Origin: Desulfuromonadaceae bacterium | Lineage (GTDB): Bacteria; Desulfobacterota; Desulfuromonadia; Geobacterales; Pseudopelobacteraceae | Direction: 5' to 3' | DNA: 59,492 bases | Assembly: GCA_028687585.1 (NCBI GenBank) | Contig: JAQTZV010000021.1 | Span: forward strand, 1 to 59,492 | In this document: piece after piece, positions 18,390-26,810 of the stretch | Layout: every line of letters begins with the position of its first letter | Numbering within the stretch: the stretch's first letter is position 1 | The notes under the pieces: generated by a model | Databases searched by the model: none | What the model was told of the DNA's origin: nothing | What the model saw: only the letters and a program-made list of their open reading frames with translations | Made by a program: the position numbers and the translations under genes

Positions 18390-19223
18390 TTAAAAACCAT
18401 AACTGAGAAACAGACCACCAAACGCCTGATTTTCAGCACCACGGCGGCGAACCAGCGGAGAATCGGCAACCGGGGGAGCGAGGCGGTCAAAACCGGCAAC
18501 CACCGAAACGGACACGGTTTTCGTCCACGGCACGAGGGCAAAGGCGCTTACTCCATAGGCGGTGATGCCGCCATCGGCGTGATAGCGTTCCAAACCGCTC
18601 CGCAGCGACTGTTCCGGGGAGATTCCCCAATAGGCGTTAGTATAGGTCCGATCACCGAATTTGACATGCGGACCAACCGAATAGATCAGCGGAGGACCGT
18701 TGTGCGTCACGACCCCGCCATAGCTTATTCCCGACTCTCCGGCCACCCCTTCATGTCCTGTAATCCCTTTGTGCAGCCTCAGCGTAACCTTGTACGGTTT
18801 CAAAGAATATTCCGCAAAGCCACCGAGCAAAACCGTACCGGGAACATCACCCAGACCCTGCAGGGCGGTACTCTCCCCCCCGGCGACCCTAAAGGGAGAG
18901 CCGCCATCCTTTTCAGAGCGGCTGAATGTATACGTCAATACCGGCCCGACCCGCCAGCCGTCGCTATTGATCACCGCATAGCCAACCCCCTCTTTGACGT
19001 TGGCAAAAAAAATGTCCTTATAGGTAATCCGGATATCCGGTACGGCGAGAAGGTTATAGGTTTTGGCACCGGTAAAGGCCGGAGCAACAATCAAGCCGGC
19101 ACCAGCGGATATTTGCCACGCTTTTTGTGATACTTTTGCTTCTGGCTCAACAGCGATTGCTTGAGCTGGCCGCATCATGGCGGATATGAATAAAACCAGT
19201 ATGAGGAATCGGGCTATGTGCAC
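18390..19223 (-). CDS. MipA/OmpV family outer-membrane protein
   Basis: The product is 277 aa. A signal peptide (residues 1-23, ending AQAIA) precedes a beta-rich protein with alternating aromatic residues and a terminal Phe, typical of outer-membrane barrels. The motif AGAGLIVAPAFTGAKTYNLLAVP matches the MipA/OmpV family start. The function in this family is loosely defined (murein-scaffold or porin-like). It is convergent with the UbiB gene, with 55 nt between. Confidence 0.85.
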   Translation of the reverse strand: MHIARFLILVLFISAMMRPAQAIAVEPEAKVSQKAWQISAGAGLIVAPAFTGAKTYNLLAVPDIRITYKDIFFANVKEGVGYAVINSDGWRVGPVLTYTFSRSEKDGGSPFRVAGGESTALQGLGDVPGTVLLGGFAEYSLKPYKVTLRLHKGITGHEGVAGESGISYGGVVTHNGPPLIYSVGPHVKFGDRTYTNAYWGISPEQSLRSGLERYHADGGITAYGVSAFALVPWTKTVSVSVVAGFDRLAPPVADSPLVRRRGAENQAFGGLFLSYGF

Positions 19224-19319
19224 TTGCTCTTGCTCCTTGTGACAGGTAGTGTAATTATTTTCTGAAACTTTTTAATTACCGGCATCACAAAGTGCCTCCT
19301 CTGGGTTCTTTATCCGGAA

Positions 19320-19907
19320 TCAACGTCCAGCAGGGTTCCGAACCTTACCTTCACCCTGCTTATCCCGTTCTAACACGAGGTCAAACGTGGCTCCCTTTTT
19401 CCCTTTTTTCGGATAGTGCTGGGTTATCAGACCTTCGAATCCCTTTGCATCGACCAATATGTGAATGTGAGACGGTCGTCGTCCATAGGGTTGTGGCGCG
19501 CTGGTCTGCAAGCGATAGCGGCCAGCATGATCGGAAAAAAGCGTCGCCCGGCGTGCGTCATCATAGGTGCCGTCAGGTCCTACCTGCCAGATTTCAATCC
19601 GGACATTATGCAGCGGACGACAATCACCCGCTGAACGAACCGTTCCGCTTAAAATATATCCCTTACCTATACTGCTGCGCTCCGGAGCGTTCGGGCGGTA
19701 AAACGGGCCGATTTCATCCCACGGAGTTGGTGAGCATGTCACAGCAAGAGCTGGTTCGTAGGACGTGAACAGGAGAATCAGAATCAGGAAATTCATTTTT
19801 CTGCGGTTGAACTGATTAGCCAGACAGACCAGCAGCGGGGTGATGAGTCCCCAGCCGGTCATGTAAGCCGGTATGGGGGCAGTGGTGGTTATGAAAACTG
19901 AATTCAT
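19320..19907 (-). CDS. Intradiol ring-cleavage dioxygenase-like protein
   Basis: The product is 195 aa from ATG 19907, which has GGGGAGG 4 nt upstream. A second possible start at 19796 gives a cleaner signal peptide (MNFLILILLFTSYEPALA). The mature part resembles the C-terminal domain of intradiol dioxygenases, with candidate Fe(III) ligands in GPFYRP, GRYRL and RPSHIHI. Such enzymes oxidatively open catechol rings; secreted small versions exist with unknown substrates. With the earlier start there are two hydrophobic segments in a row. Confidence 0.75.
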   Translation of the reverse strand: MNSVFITTTAPIPAYMTGWGLITPLLVCLANQFNRRKMNFLILILLFTSYEPALAVTCSPTPWDEIGPFYRPNAPERSSIGKGYILSGTVRSAGDCRPLHNVRIEIWQVGPDGTYDDARRATLFSDHAGRYRLQTSAPQPYGRRPSHIHILVDAKGFEGLITQHYPKKGKKGATFDLVLERDKQGEGKVRNPAGR

Positions 19908-20017
19908 AGTGCCTCCCCGGTAATACTTCATAACAGTAATATCAGATTGCGCTATAAATGAAAACCGTTCTACAAGGTCTTTTCACTTGAATTATTACGT
20001 GCCGTGGAAGGAAAGCC

Positions 20018-20164
20018 ATGAACAACAAAACCGTATTGGTGACCGGAGCGAACGGTTTTATCGGTAGACTGCTGACAAAGGCACTTCTCAGCGAAGATGT
20101 GCACTTGCATTGCATGGTCCGGAACGCCGGAACCGCGATAAAAACTCCCACATCTGCTTCGTAG
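20018..20164 (+). pseudogene. Truncated 5' copy of an SDR (NAD(P)-binding epimerase-like) gene
   Basis: The ORF reads KTVLVTGANGFIGRLLTKAL and stops after 48 codons. Its first about 39 codons parallel the intact SDR gene at 22294 (TVLVTGATGFIGRLLTQAL, then a VRxAGT segment). Similarity ends near 20135, exactly where the opposite strand becomes the conserved end of the esterase. It looks like the leftover start of a duplicated SDR gene whose remainder was deleted. Confidence 0.8.
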
Positions 20165-21092
20165 CATCAAATCCCCGAAGGGGATGATCCGTAGCAAGCT
20201 GGTCGGTGAAAAACGGAGCAGGCCATTGATGTCCCCAATCCTCAAGCAGTACAAACTCCAGTGAACTCCCCGCCTGACAATTTTTCCATACCAGGTGATT
20301 TACTGATCCATTGTTGTCGATTGATGACGCTGGAGTAGCTTCACAACCATTCGCGTTTTGCCAGAACTCAATTGCATCAGTTACCGGCAAAAACAGACGT
20401 TTTCCGTTCGCGTGGGGTACAGGTACAGCATTGAACGGGATTGTTCCATCGGCAAGACCGTGAAAACCGATGAGTGGTAAAGCTCTGCCTGGTTGTTGCA
20501 ATCGCCACGGCAGCATCCCATTGTCTGTGGTACTGCCGATAGCAGCGCTGACAACTGCTGCGGCAGCAAGCTCACTCGTCCGTTCTGTCGCGAAGCGGTA
20601 GGTCATCATCCCGCCGTTAGACATTCCGGCCATGTATATGCGAGCCGGATCGACCGCAAGTTTCCGACGGATGGTGCTAATGACTTCTGCGATATAACTG
20701 ACGTCATCGACCTGACTATCAGCGGCCTTACCGCAGCAGTGGCCAGCATTCCAGTGCTGTAACAGGCCAAATATTCCGATCCCTTCGGGATACGCAACCA
20801 GGAAACGTTCGCTATCCGCCAACGTGCTGAAACCGGTTTCTTTCTCAGTTTGACTCCCTGTGCTGAAAGCACCGTGGAGAACTACTACTAGCGGCAATGG
20901 AGTTTTGGCATTATAATCAGCAGGAACGTGCAAGAGGAATGTGCGGTTAGACAGATTGTAGGTTATGTGTGTGGGCACACGATAGGAACCGGCAGGTGGC
21001 TCAGAAATCTCCGGAAGGGCTGCCAGACAGCCGGTCAAAAGCTGCAGCACCGGTATCAAGAAGAATCTTCTCACATGCATGATGTTTGTCAT
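20088..21092 (-). CDS. Secreted esterase lipoprotein, PHB-depolymerase/LpqC (CE1-like) family
   Basis: The product is 334 aa from ATG 21092 (GGAGGAGAT directly upstream). The lipobox LLTGC near residues 18-22 indicates a lipoprotein. The alpha/beta-hydrolase core shows the oxyanion region LVVVLHGAFSTG, nucleophile elbow GMSNG, a likely Asp in HGLADGTIPF and catalytic His in EDWGHQWP. Such proteins cleave short polyester or acyl esters. The family end (ATKQMWEFLSRFR) is followed by 12 extra residues read from the antisense of the truncated SDR copy, so the natural stop seems lost. Confidence 0.85.
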   Translation of the reverse strand: MTNIMHVRRFFLIPVLQLLTGCLAALPEISEPPAGSYRVPTHITYNLSNRTFLLHVPADYNAKTPLPLVVVLHGAFSTGSQTEKETGFSTLADSERFLVAYPEGIGIFGLLQHWNAGHCCGKAADSQVDDVSYIAEVISTIRRKLAVDPARIYMAGMSNGGMMTYRFATERTSELAAAAVVSAAIGSTTDNGMLPWRLQQPGRALPLIGFHGLADGTIPFNAVPVPHANGKRLFLPVTDAIEFWQNANGCEATPASSIDNNGSVNHLVWKNCQAGSSLEFVLLEDWGHQWPAPFFTDQLATDHPLRGFDATKQMWEFLSRFRRSGPCNASAHLR

Positions 21093-21161
21093 ATCTCCTC
21101 CGCTGTTAAATGGATTGCACATGAATTTTCCCGTAATTATTTGTTGAAAAGGAGCTTATTG

Positions 21162-21803
21162 ATGACCATATTGACTGCATTAAACCGGATCAGCCTGATT
21201 ATAACTGCAACCGTGATCATAATCATAGGAGTTATACCCGCTATGGCAACAGAAGAAGCCCCCTACAACGTTATAAAAACCGACGACATGTTCGAGCTGC
21301 GCGAGTACGCACCCCACGTCCTCGCCGAGACCATTGTTGCCGGAGACCTCGAAGGCGCCGGTAATAAGGCCTTCAGACCGCTGTTCCGCTATATCTCCGG
21401 TGACAACAAATCACGCAACAAGATTGCCATGACGGCTCCTGTATCACAGGAGCAGAAGGGGGAAAAAATACCAATGACCGCTCCAGTCAGTCAACAGAGT
21501 GTACAGGGAAAGTGGGCCGTCAGTTTCACCATGCCGGCTTCATATACCATGGAAGCCCTGCCGACTCCTGATGATGCGGCTATCACGCTGCGTCAGGTTC
21601 CTGCCCGCCGGGTGGCTGCCGTTCGCTATTCCGGTTTCTGGAGTGAGGAGAAGTATCTGCTTCACAAAGAAAAACTGGAAAAATGGATCAAAGACAACCG
21701 TTTTTCCGTAGCCGGAGAGCCGGTCTGGGCCCGTTACAACGCTCCTTTTACGCCGTGGTTCATGCGTCGCAACGAAATTCTGATTCCGGTAACTGGCCCA
21801 TGA
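21162..21803 (+). CDS. SOUL-family haem-binding protein, exported
   Basis: The product is 213 aa from ATG 21162, with AAAAGGAG 8 nt upstream. A signal peptide (about 1-31, ending AMA) precedes a SOUL domain with YNVIKTDDMFELREY, repeated IAMTAPVSQ/IPMTAPVSQ and RYSGFWSE. The family binds haem or other tetrapyrroles. It starts a run of four close plus-strand genes (SOUL, DUF1499, SDR, UvsE). The same frame is open upstream to 20928, but that part lies antisense to the esterase and has no signal peptide. Confidence 0.88.
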   Translation: MTILTALNRISLIITATVIIIIGVIPAMATEEAPYNVIKTDDMFELREYAPHVLAETIVAGDLEGAGNKAFRPLFRYISGDNKSRNKIAMTAPVSQEQKGEKIPMTAPVSQQSVQGKWAVSFTMPASYTMEALPTPDDAAITLRQVPARRVAAVRYSGFWSEEKYLLHKEKLEKWIKDNRFSVAGEPVWARYNAPFTPWFMRRNEILIPVTGP

Positions 21804-21841
21804 CACAATACCGCTGCAGGGCAGGAAAAACAGGGGAACGG

Positions 21842-22297
21842 ATGAAAAACAAAGGGAGGGCTGCAATTATCATGACTGCAGGACTGTTGGGAATGTTAGG
21901 CTGTGCCGGAGAACGCCCGAATAACCTGGGAGCGAAAGGGACTCTTCTCGCCCCCTGCCCCGCTTCTCCCAACTGCGTGTCAAGCCAGGCTGATGATGAG
22001 AAGCACCGTATTGCCCCGTTAGCATTTAACGGCGATCCTGATGCAGCCTTTGCCCGTCTGAAAACGGTGCTCCAGCAGCGGAGTGACTCGACTATTATCG
22101 TGGAGAAACCTGATTATCTACGGGCAGAGCTGCGTACGATCCTGTTTGTCGATGATGGTGAATTCCTGCTGGACCGGGCGCAGCGTGTCATCCAGGTCCG
22201 TTCCGCGTCGCGCCTCGGCTATTCTGATCTCAACAAGAACCGTAGTCGTATGGAAGAGATCCGTCGTCAATTCCTCGCCGCGGAGGTACCGTCATGA
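21842..22297 (+). CDS. DUF1499 lipoprotein
   Basis: The product is 151 aa. A lipoprotein signal with lipobox LGMLGC precedes a DUF1499 domain (PNCVSSQADD, ...FVDDGEFLLD, VIQVRSASRLGYSDLNKNR). The function is unknown; the family is often found near photolyase/cryptochrome and stress genes. Its stop overlaps the SDR start by 4 nt. Confidence 0.87.
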   Translation: MKNKGRAAIIMTAGLLGMLGCAGERPNNLGAKGTLLAPCPASPNCVSSQADDEKHRIAPLAFNGDPDAAFARLKTVLQQRSDSTIIVEKPDYLRAELRTILFVDDGEFLLDRAQRVIQVRSASRLGYSDLNKNRSRMEEIRRQFLAAEVPS

Positions 22298-23190
22298 ACC
22301 GTAAAACTGTACTGGTTACCGGTGCAACCGGTTTTATCGGACGCCTGTTGACGCAGGCCCTCTGTGCAGAAGATCTGCAGGTACGCTGTCTGGTGCGCAA
22401 AGCAGGCACCTCTCTAACAAACTGCGAAACTGTACAGGGAGATCTGTTGGAGCCCGCTACGCTGCCGGGAGCAATGTCGGGCGTTGACACCGCTTATTAT
22501 CTGGTTCATGCGATGGCAGGCGGACAGGAAGGATTCGAACGACGCGACCGTGACGCCGCTGAAAACTTTGTCCGGGCTGCCGAAAAAGCAGCTGTCCGGC
22601 GCGTCATCTATCTGGGCGGACTGGGGGAAACCGGTGATGATCTTTCCGAACATTTAAAAAGCCGTCTGGAAGTCGCCGACATCCTCCGTTCGGGTACATT
22701 CTCCACAACCTTTCTGCGCGCTGCTATCATCATCGGTGCCGGCGGGGCGTCATTCGAGATGGTCAAGGCACTGGTCGAGCGTTTACCGGTTATGATCACG
22801 CCGCGCTGGGTAACGACCCTCTGCCAGCCGATTGCAGTGGAGGATGTGATCAGTTATCTGGTCGGCTGCATGAAAGACGAGCGCACAACCGGCGGGACAT
22901 TCGATATCGGCGGACCGGATGTTATTACCTACAAGGAGATGATGGAGCGTTTCGGGCGGATAAGGGGACGTCATCTCTATATCCTGCCGGTGCCGGTACT
23001 GACTCCCCGACTGTCATCCTACTGGGTCGGATTTATCACGCCGGTCGCTCCCTCGGTCTCCATGCCGCTGATCGAAGGGCTCAAAAACGAAGTGATCTGC
23101 CGTGAACATGCCATCCGCGAACTAATCCCGCTCGCGTTGACATCGTATGATGATGCGGTCCGCCGGTCGCTTGATGCAGAGAATTCATAA
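22294..23190 (+). CDS. NAD(P)-binding atypical SDR (YbjT/NmrA-like)
   Basis: The product is 298 aa. The dinucleotide motif TGATGFIGRLLTQAL lies at residues 8-22. The body (DTAYYLVHAM, VIYLGGLGE, FLRAAIIIGAGGASFEMV) matches YbjT-type atypical SDRs that lack the usual YxxxK activity or use unknown substrates. It overlaps DUF1499 and UvsE genes by 4 and 1 nt. A truncated paralogue is at 20018. Confidence 0.87.
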   Translation: MNRKTVLVTGATGFIGRLLTQALCAEDLQVRCLVRKAGTSLTNCETVQGDLLEPATLPGAMSGVDTAYYLVHAMAGGQEGFERRDRDAAENFVRAAEKAAVRRVIYLGGLGETGDDLSEHLKSRLEVADILRSGTFSTTFLRAAIIIGAGGASFEMVKALVERLPVMITPRWVTTLCQPIAVEDVISYLVGCMKDERTTGGTFDIGGPDVITYKEMMERFGRIRGRHLYILPVPVLTPRLSSYWVGFITPVAPSVSMPLIEGLKNEVICREHAIRELIPLALTSYDDAVRRSLDAENS

Positions 23191-24107
23191 TGTCCAGGGA
23201 CCACATGCTCCGTTTTGGCCTCTGCTGCCTGTTCAAAGATGAAACCGTTACCTTCCGTACCACAACCGTCAAAGCCCTTTCAACCATTCCCCGCGACCGG
23301 CAGCTGCTCAAGTTGTCGGAAATCTGCCTGCACAACTCCTGCAACCTGCAGCGTGCCCTGGAAACGGTACACCGCCTCGGCATCGGTGCCTTCCGCATTA
23401 TGTCACCGCTCTTTCCGCGCATGACCCACCCTGAGGCAGGTTATTCGCTTGATGATCTCCCGGACGGCGAAACAATCAGCAGGGTCCTGGAAAAGTCCAG
23501 GCTTTTTGCCTTGCAGCAGCAGATTCGACTCAGCTTTCACCCTGACCAGTTTGTGGTACTCTCATCGCCGCATGCAGCGGTCGTTGCCAATTCAATTCAG
23601 GAGCTGGAATATCAGGCCATGTTGGCAGAATCGGTCGGGGCTGACGTTATCAATATCCACGCCGGCGGTGTGTATGGTGACAAACAAGCGGCACTGCAGC
23701 GTTTTGGCGCAGTGTATCAATCTTTGTCGGAATCGGTGCGCCTTCGACTGACGCTTGAAAATGATGATGTCAGCTATACGCCGGAAGATCTGCTGCCGCT
23801 CTGCGAAGATCATAACATTCCCCTGGTCTACGATGTTCACCATCACCGTTGTAACCCGGACACTCTTGCGGTTGAAGAGGCAACAGAGCTGGCAGCTGCT
23901 ACGTGGCAAACCGTTGGGAGGGAACAGTACTGCCACATTTCTTCACCAAAAAGTGGCTGGGCAGATGGCAACCCAAAACCACACGCTGACTATATAGATC
24001 CACTCGATCTGCCTGACTGCTGGTTGGAGCGTACCATGACCGTGGATATTGAAGCAAAGGCGAAAGAGTTGGCTGTAGTCAGGCTGATGAAAGAACTGCG
24101 CGGTTGA
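23190..24107 (+). CDS. uvsE: UV damage endonuclease UvsE (UVDE)
   Basis: The product is 305 aa. It is a TIM-barrel metal-dependent endonuclease that nicks DNA 5' of UV photoproducts. Signature parts are RFGLCCLF, HPDQFVVLSS, NIHAGGVYGDK, LTLENDD, VYDVHHHRCN and HADYI, which supply the His/Glu/Asp metal ligands. It is the last gene of the SOUL-DUF1499-SDR-UvsE run, overlapping the SDR gene by one base; a hairpin follows at 24177. Confidence 0.94.
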   Translation: MSRDHMLRFGLCCLFKDETVTFRTTTVKALSTIPRDRQLLKLSEICLHNSCNLQRALETVHRLGIGAFRIMSPLFPRMTHPEAGYSLDDLPDGETISRVLEKSRLFALQQQIRLSFHPDQFVVLSSPHAAVVANSIQELEYQAMLAESVGADVINIHAGGVYGDKQAALQRFGAVYQSLSESVRLRLTLENDDVSYTPEDLLPLCEDHNIPLVYDVHHHRCNPDTLAVEEATELAAATWQTVGREQYCHISSPKSGWADGNPKPHADYIDPLDLPDCWLERTMTVDIEAKAKELAVVRLMKELRG

Positions 24108-24176
24108 ATGTGTTGGCTCTCAATTGATACCTGTTGATTACTGAGCCAATGTGAATGATACGTAATCACTACTAAA

Positions 24177-24207
24177 AAACCTCCGGGATTTAAAACCCCG
24201 GAGGTTT
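24177..24207. terminator. Terminator hairpin between convergent uvsE and radical SAM gene
   Basis: AAACCTCCGGG (24177-24187) pairs perfectly with CCCGGAGGTTT (24197-24207) around a short A/T-rich loop. Read on the minus strand the right flank is a run of six T, giving a good intrinsic terminator for the gene ending at 24238. It also lies after uvsE. A closely related palindrome is at 45531. Confidence 0.8.
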
Positions 24208-24237
24208 GCGTTTGACAACGTGGAAAACAGATTATGC

Positions 24238-25755
24238 TTACGGAATCGGCGCAAGCGCCGAATGACGATCGAGTTCCTGCCCTTTGACATGCCCCTTCAC
24301 TGCCCGCATCAATGCCTTGACCTCTTCCGGCATATCCTTGCCATTTTTCATAGCCGCCTTCATCTGCCCGGCCAGATATGAGTGGTTGATAAATATGTCC
24401 AGCACCGACAGCATGAATTCCTGCTTCCAGGGAGTAAGCTCGTGCAGATGCTGAAATTTATGCATGTAGAATTTCTGTGCCGCCTTGCCCAGTTCCTTTT
24501 CAAGCTCCTCAACCGTCATATTTTTCGGCTTGATGACCGGCTCTACCAGATTATATTTGCTGTAATCCTTTGTGAAAACATACGGTTCAAGCTGCGGATA
24601 GAGGTCGGCATAGGGCCATGGAGCAATCGCCAAAAAAAATGCCATATCAGGATTGTAGTGTTTGGCAAGCTCAACCGTCTGGGCAATCGACTCGGGAGTA
24701 TCATCGGGAAGACCAAGGACGAGAGAGGTCTCGGACACAATGTCAGCACCATTGATTATATCAATAGCCTGCTTGGATTGAATAACTTCGGTGTCCTTGT
24801 TAAACAGATCCAGCGTTTCCTGAGAACCGGCCTCAACACCAACGTAAATATGCTCAACACCGGCCTTTTTATATTTCCACATGATATCGGCATCACGCAG
24901 AATATCGTCAACGCGGGTTTCCATCAACAGCTTGACCGGTATCTGTCGTTCAATCATCAGATCCAGTATTTTTTCCCAACGCTCACGATCGTATGTCGGC
25001 AGTTCGTCCGCAAGCATGGCCACTTGGACGCCGTACGTTATCCCGAGCATCTCAATCTCGTCTACCACGTTTTCGGCAGTGCGGGCGCGCCATGTCTGAG
25101 CCCAGAAAAGTTGCTGTGAACAAAAAGAGCATTGTGACTTGCAGCCACGGGCGGTCGAAATAATCGCCAAACGAGCGTTATTTTTAGCCCGGTACGTATA
25201 AATCGGCCACTCAACCAGATCCCATGCCGTAGGCAGACTATCAAGATCATGAATGTAGGCGGCTTTTGGCGTAACAACGACCGCTTCATTCCGCCAAAAG
25301 GCGAGACCGTTGACCGTTGCCGGGTCACCGCCGGCGTTAATGCAATTGAGCAATTCGACTAAGGTTACCTCCCCCTCACCGCGAACAATGTAGTCAAGGG
25401 TATCGTGATCATCTTTCAGAACTTCATCATAGCAAAAAGCCGCGTGCACATTCCCCAGCACCGTTACTACTTCAGGGTTGATCTGCTTGGCAAGATCGCA
25501 CAGTTCCAGAGCTTTAATAATGGAGGCGGTGAAAGATGTCGTCGCAACTACATCAGGTTTGAACGCTTCAATTCTGGCCTTAATTTCCGGCCATTTGTGC
25601 CAGAGGGACATGGCATCATAATAGTCAACCTCGTATCCGGCGGCACGAAGAGAACCGGCGATATAGACGAAGCCGACATTGAGCCATGTACCGGCAGATT
25701 CTACAACACCGGAGTGATATGGTGGTGTAATCAGGGCAACTCGTTTGATCGTCAT
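24238..25755 (-). CDS. Cobalamin-binding-domain radical SAM protein (BchE-like)
   Basis: The product is 505 aa. The N-terminal Rossmann-like cobalamin-binding region (starting RVALITPPYHSG) is followed by a radical SAM domain whose cluster motif CKSQCSFC (CxxxCxxC) lies near residue 205 after the typical ISTARG. Overall layout matches the BchE/oxidative-cyclase-like class often annotated in Geobacter; the true substrate is unknown. The DxHxxG-type cobalamin loop is not clear. It is the last of three minus-strand genes with two small membrane proteins. Confidence 0.85.
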   Translation of the reverse strand: MTIKRVALITPPYHSGVVESAGTWLNVGFVYIAGSLRAAGYEVDYYDAMSLWHKWPEIKARIEAFKPDVVATTSFTASIIKALELCDLAKQINPEVVTVLGNVHAAFCYDEVLKDDHDTLDYIVRGEGEVTLVELLNCINAGGDPATVNGLAFWRNEAVVVTPKAAYIHDLDSLPTAWDLVEWPIYTYRAKNNARLAIISTARGCKSQCSFCSQQLFWAQTWRARTAENVVDEIEMLGITYGVQVAMLADELPTYDRERWEKILDLMIERQIPVKLLMETRVDDILRDADIMWKYKKAGVEHIYVGVEAGSQETLDLFNKDTEVIQSKQAIDIINGADIVSETSLVLGLPDDTPESIAQTVELAKHYNPDMAFFLAIAPWPYADLYPQLEPYVFTKDYSKYNLVEPVIKPKNMTVEELEKELGKAAQKFYMHKFQHLHELTPWKQEFMLSVLDIFINHSYLAGQMKAAMKNGKDMPEEVKALMRAVKGHVKGQELDRHSALAPIP

Positions 25756-25885
25756 ACATATCCTTTTAGAAAAAAATGTGCATTTTATATACTGGCAATG
25801 AGAGCGATATTATCTCATTTAAACCGCTTTGTCTGCAATTTTCTTACCTAATAAAACACAAAATTTGCTTTGAAGCGTATTTAAA

Positions 25886-26236
25886 TCAATGAAACACCTT
25901 ACCCCACACCCAGAAATAGCCGAGCGCATATGCGGCAAAAAGGATAATATGCTTGATAATCAGCGCCTTACGCCGCTGACGTTCGGCATCTTCTCCGTAC
26001 CAGTTGTCAACATAGGTAAATGTACGCCCGGCACCTGTTGCCATGATAATCACAGCAGCACACACGCTCGACCAGAAGAACATCCGCTCAAGATGGTTCA
26101 ATACGCCAGTAACTACAACGTCTTTCAGGTGAGCATTATGAAGAACCGCAATAGAAACGATGGTTGCCAGCCAGATACCAGCCGCAAAATCGTGGACAAA
26201 ACCGTTAACAACAACAACTGTTTTCTTCACATTCAT
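25886..26236 (-). CDS. Four-helix inner-membrane protein, possible haem-b protein
   Basis: The product is 116 aa with hydrophobic segments at about 7-30, 48-68 and 90-112, plus a weaker one. Histidines sit at helix ends (H15, H33, H48, H92, H116), reminiscent of CopD/b-type cytochrome-like small membrane proteins. The family is not identified with certainty. It lies between the radical SAM gene (130 nt downstream) and another small membrane protein (31 nt upstream). Confidence 0.65.
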   Translation of the reverse strand: MNVKKTVVVVNGFVHDFAAGIWLATIVSIAVLHNAHLKDVVVTGVLNHLERMFFWSSVCAAVIIMATGAGRTFTYVDNWYGEDAERQRRKALIIKHIILFAAYALGYFWVWGKVFH

Positions 26237-26267
26237 TCGCTATTCATCCTCCTGATACCAATGCGTA

Positions 26268-26474
26268 TCATGTGCAGTCCTGTTTCCTCCAGACTGAAAA
26301 ACGTTCATAGAGGCCATACCCATGCTTTAAAATAATTCCCGGAATGACCGCTGCCAGATGGTACGGGAGAAACTGTCGGATGGTGACGTCCCACCCGAAC
26401 CAATACCGTACCACCGCATAAATGATCCAGACCACGCCGCCAAGATAAAATAAAATCGTACCGAAACGTTTCAT
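26268..26474 (-). CDS. Small hypothetical membrane protein
   Basis: The product is 68 aa from ATG 26474; a TTG six codons upstream (26492) is an alternative start. Two hydrophobic segments (about 5-22 and 37-52) and aromatic-rich loops (YAVVRYWFGWD) are visible. I recognise no family. It is probably the first gene of the minus-strand group ending with the BchE-like protein. Confidence 0.55.
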   Translation of the reverse strand: MKRFGTILFYLGGVVWIIYAVVRYWFGWDVTIRQFLPYHLAAVIPGIILKHGYGLYERFSVWRKQDCT

Positions 26475-26810
26475 TAACTCATAGCCTTTCAAAATTTCCG
26501 TCCCAAATTAGCTTCATTCTCCCGGCAACGCAAGGAATTAACCCAGGCTTTGAACTATGAGGTAAAATTTGCCGCCGGGCATTAATGATTAGAAAGCAGA
26601 ACTAAGGTCGGTCTGCAAAGCAAATGCCAAGAGACGTTGAGCACTTTTTAGGCACTACACTGTTCAATATTTATGCAAAAAGACGCCACAGACAGAGTCA
26701 GCGTCAGTATAAACGCCGCAATTGCACTCTTTACATAGCTGGTGTATATATTGCATTGTTACTTTCGGACTATTTATATTCAACAACAGAATTCCATAGA
26801 GGAGTTGCAC
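26475..26810. other. Divergent intergenic region, no gene seen
   Basis: This 336-nt stretch separates the minus-strand membrane-protein/radical SAM group from the plus-strand LuxE-like gene, so it should hold promoters for both. A loose inverted repeat (CCCGGC at 26521 with GCCGGG ending at 26579) could form a long-loop hairpin. Several -10-like sequences (for example TATATT at 26775) are present, but no convincing full promoter. I looked for a c-di-GMP riboswitch pattern and did not find one. Confidence 0.5.

Noticed and set aside
20928..21161. Upstream extension of the SOUL gene
   Set aside because: It is antisense to the esterase start and would put the signal peptide inside the protein.
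26475..26810. c-di-GMP (GEMM) riboswitch before the LuxE-like gene
   Set aside because: I searched for the conserved tetraloop-receptor and GCAAAGCC-type elements; only a chance GCAAAGC was present without the flanking helices.
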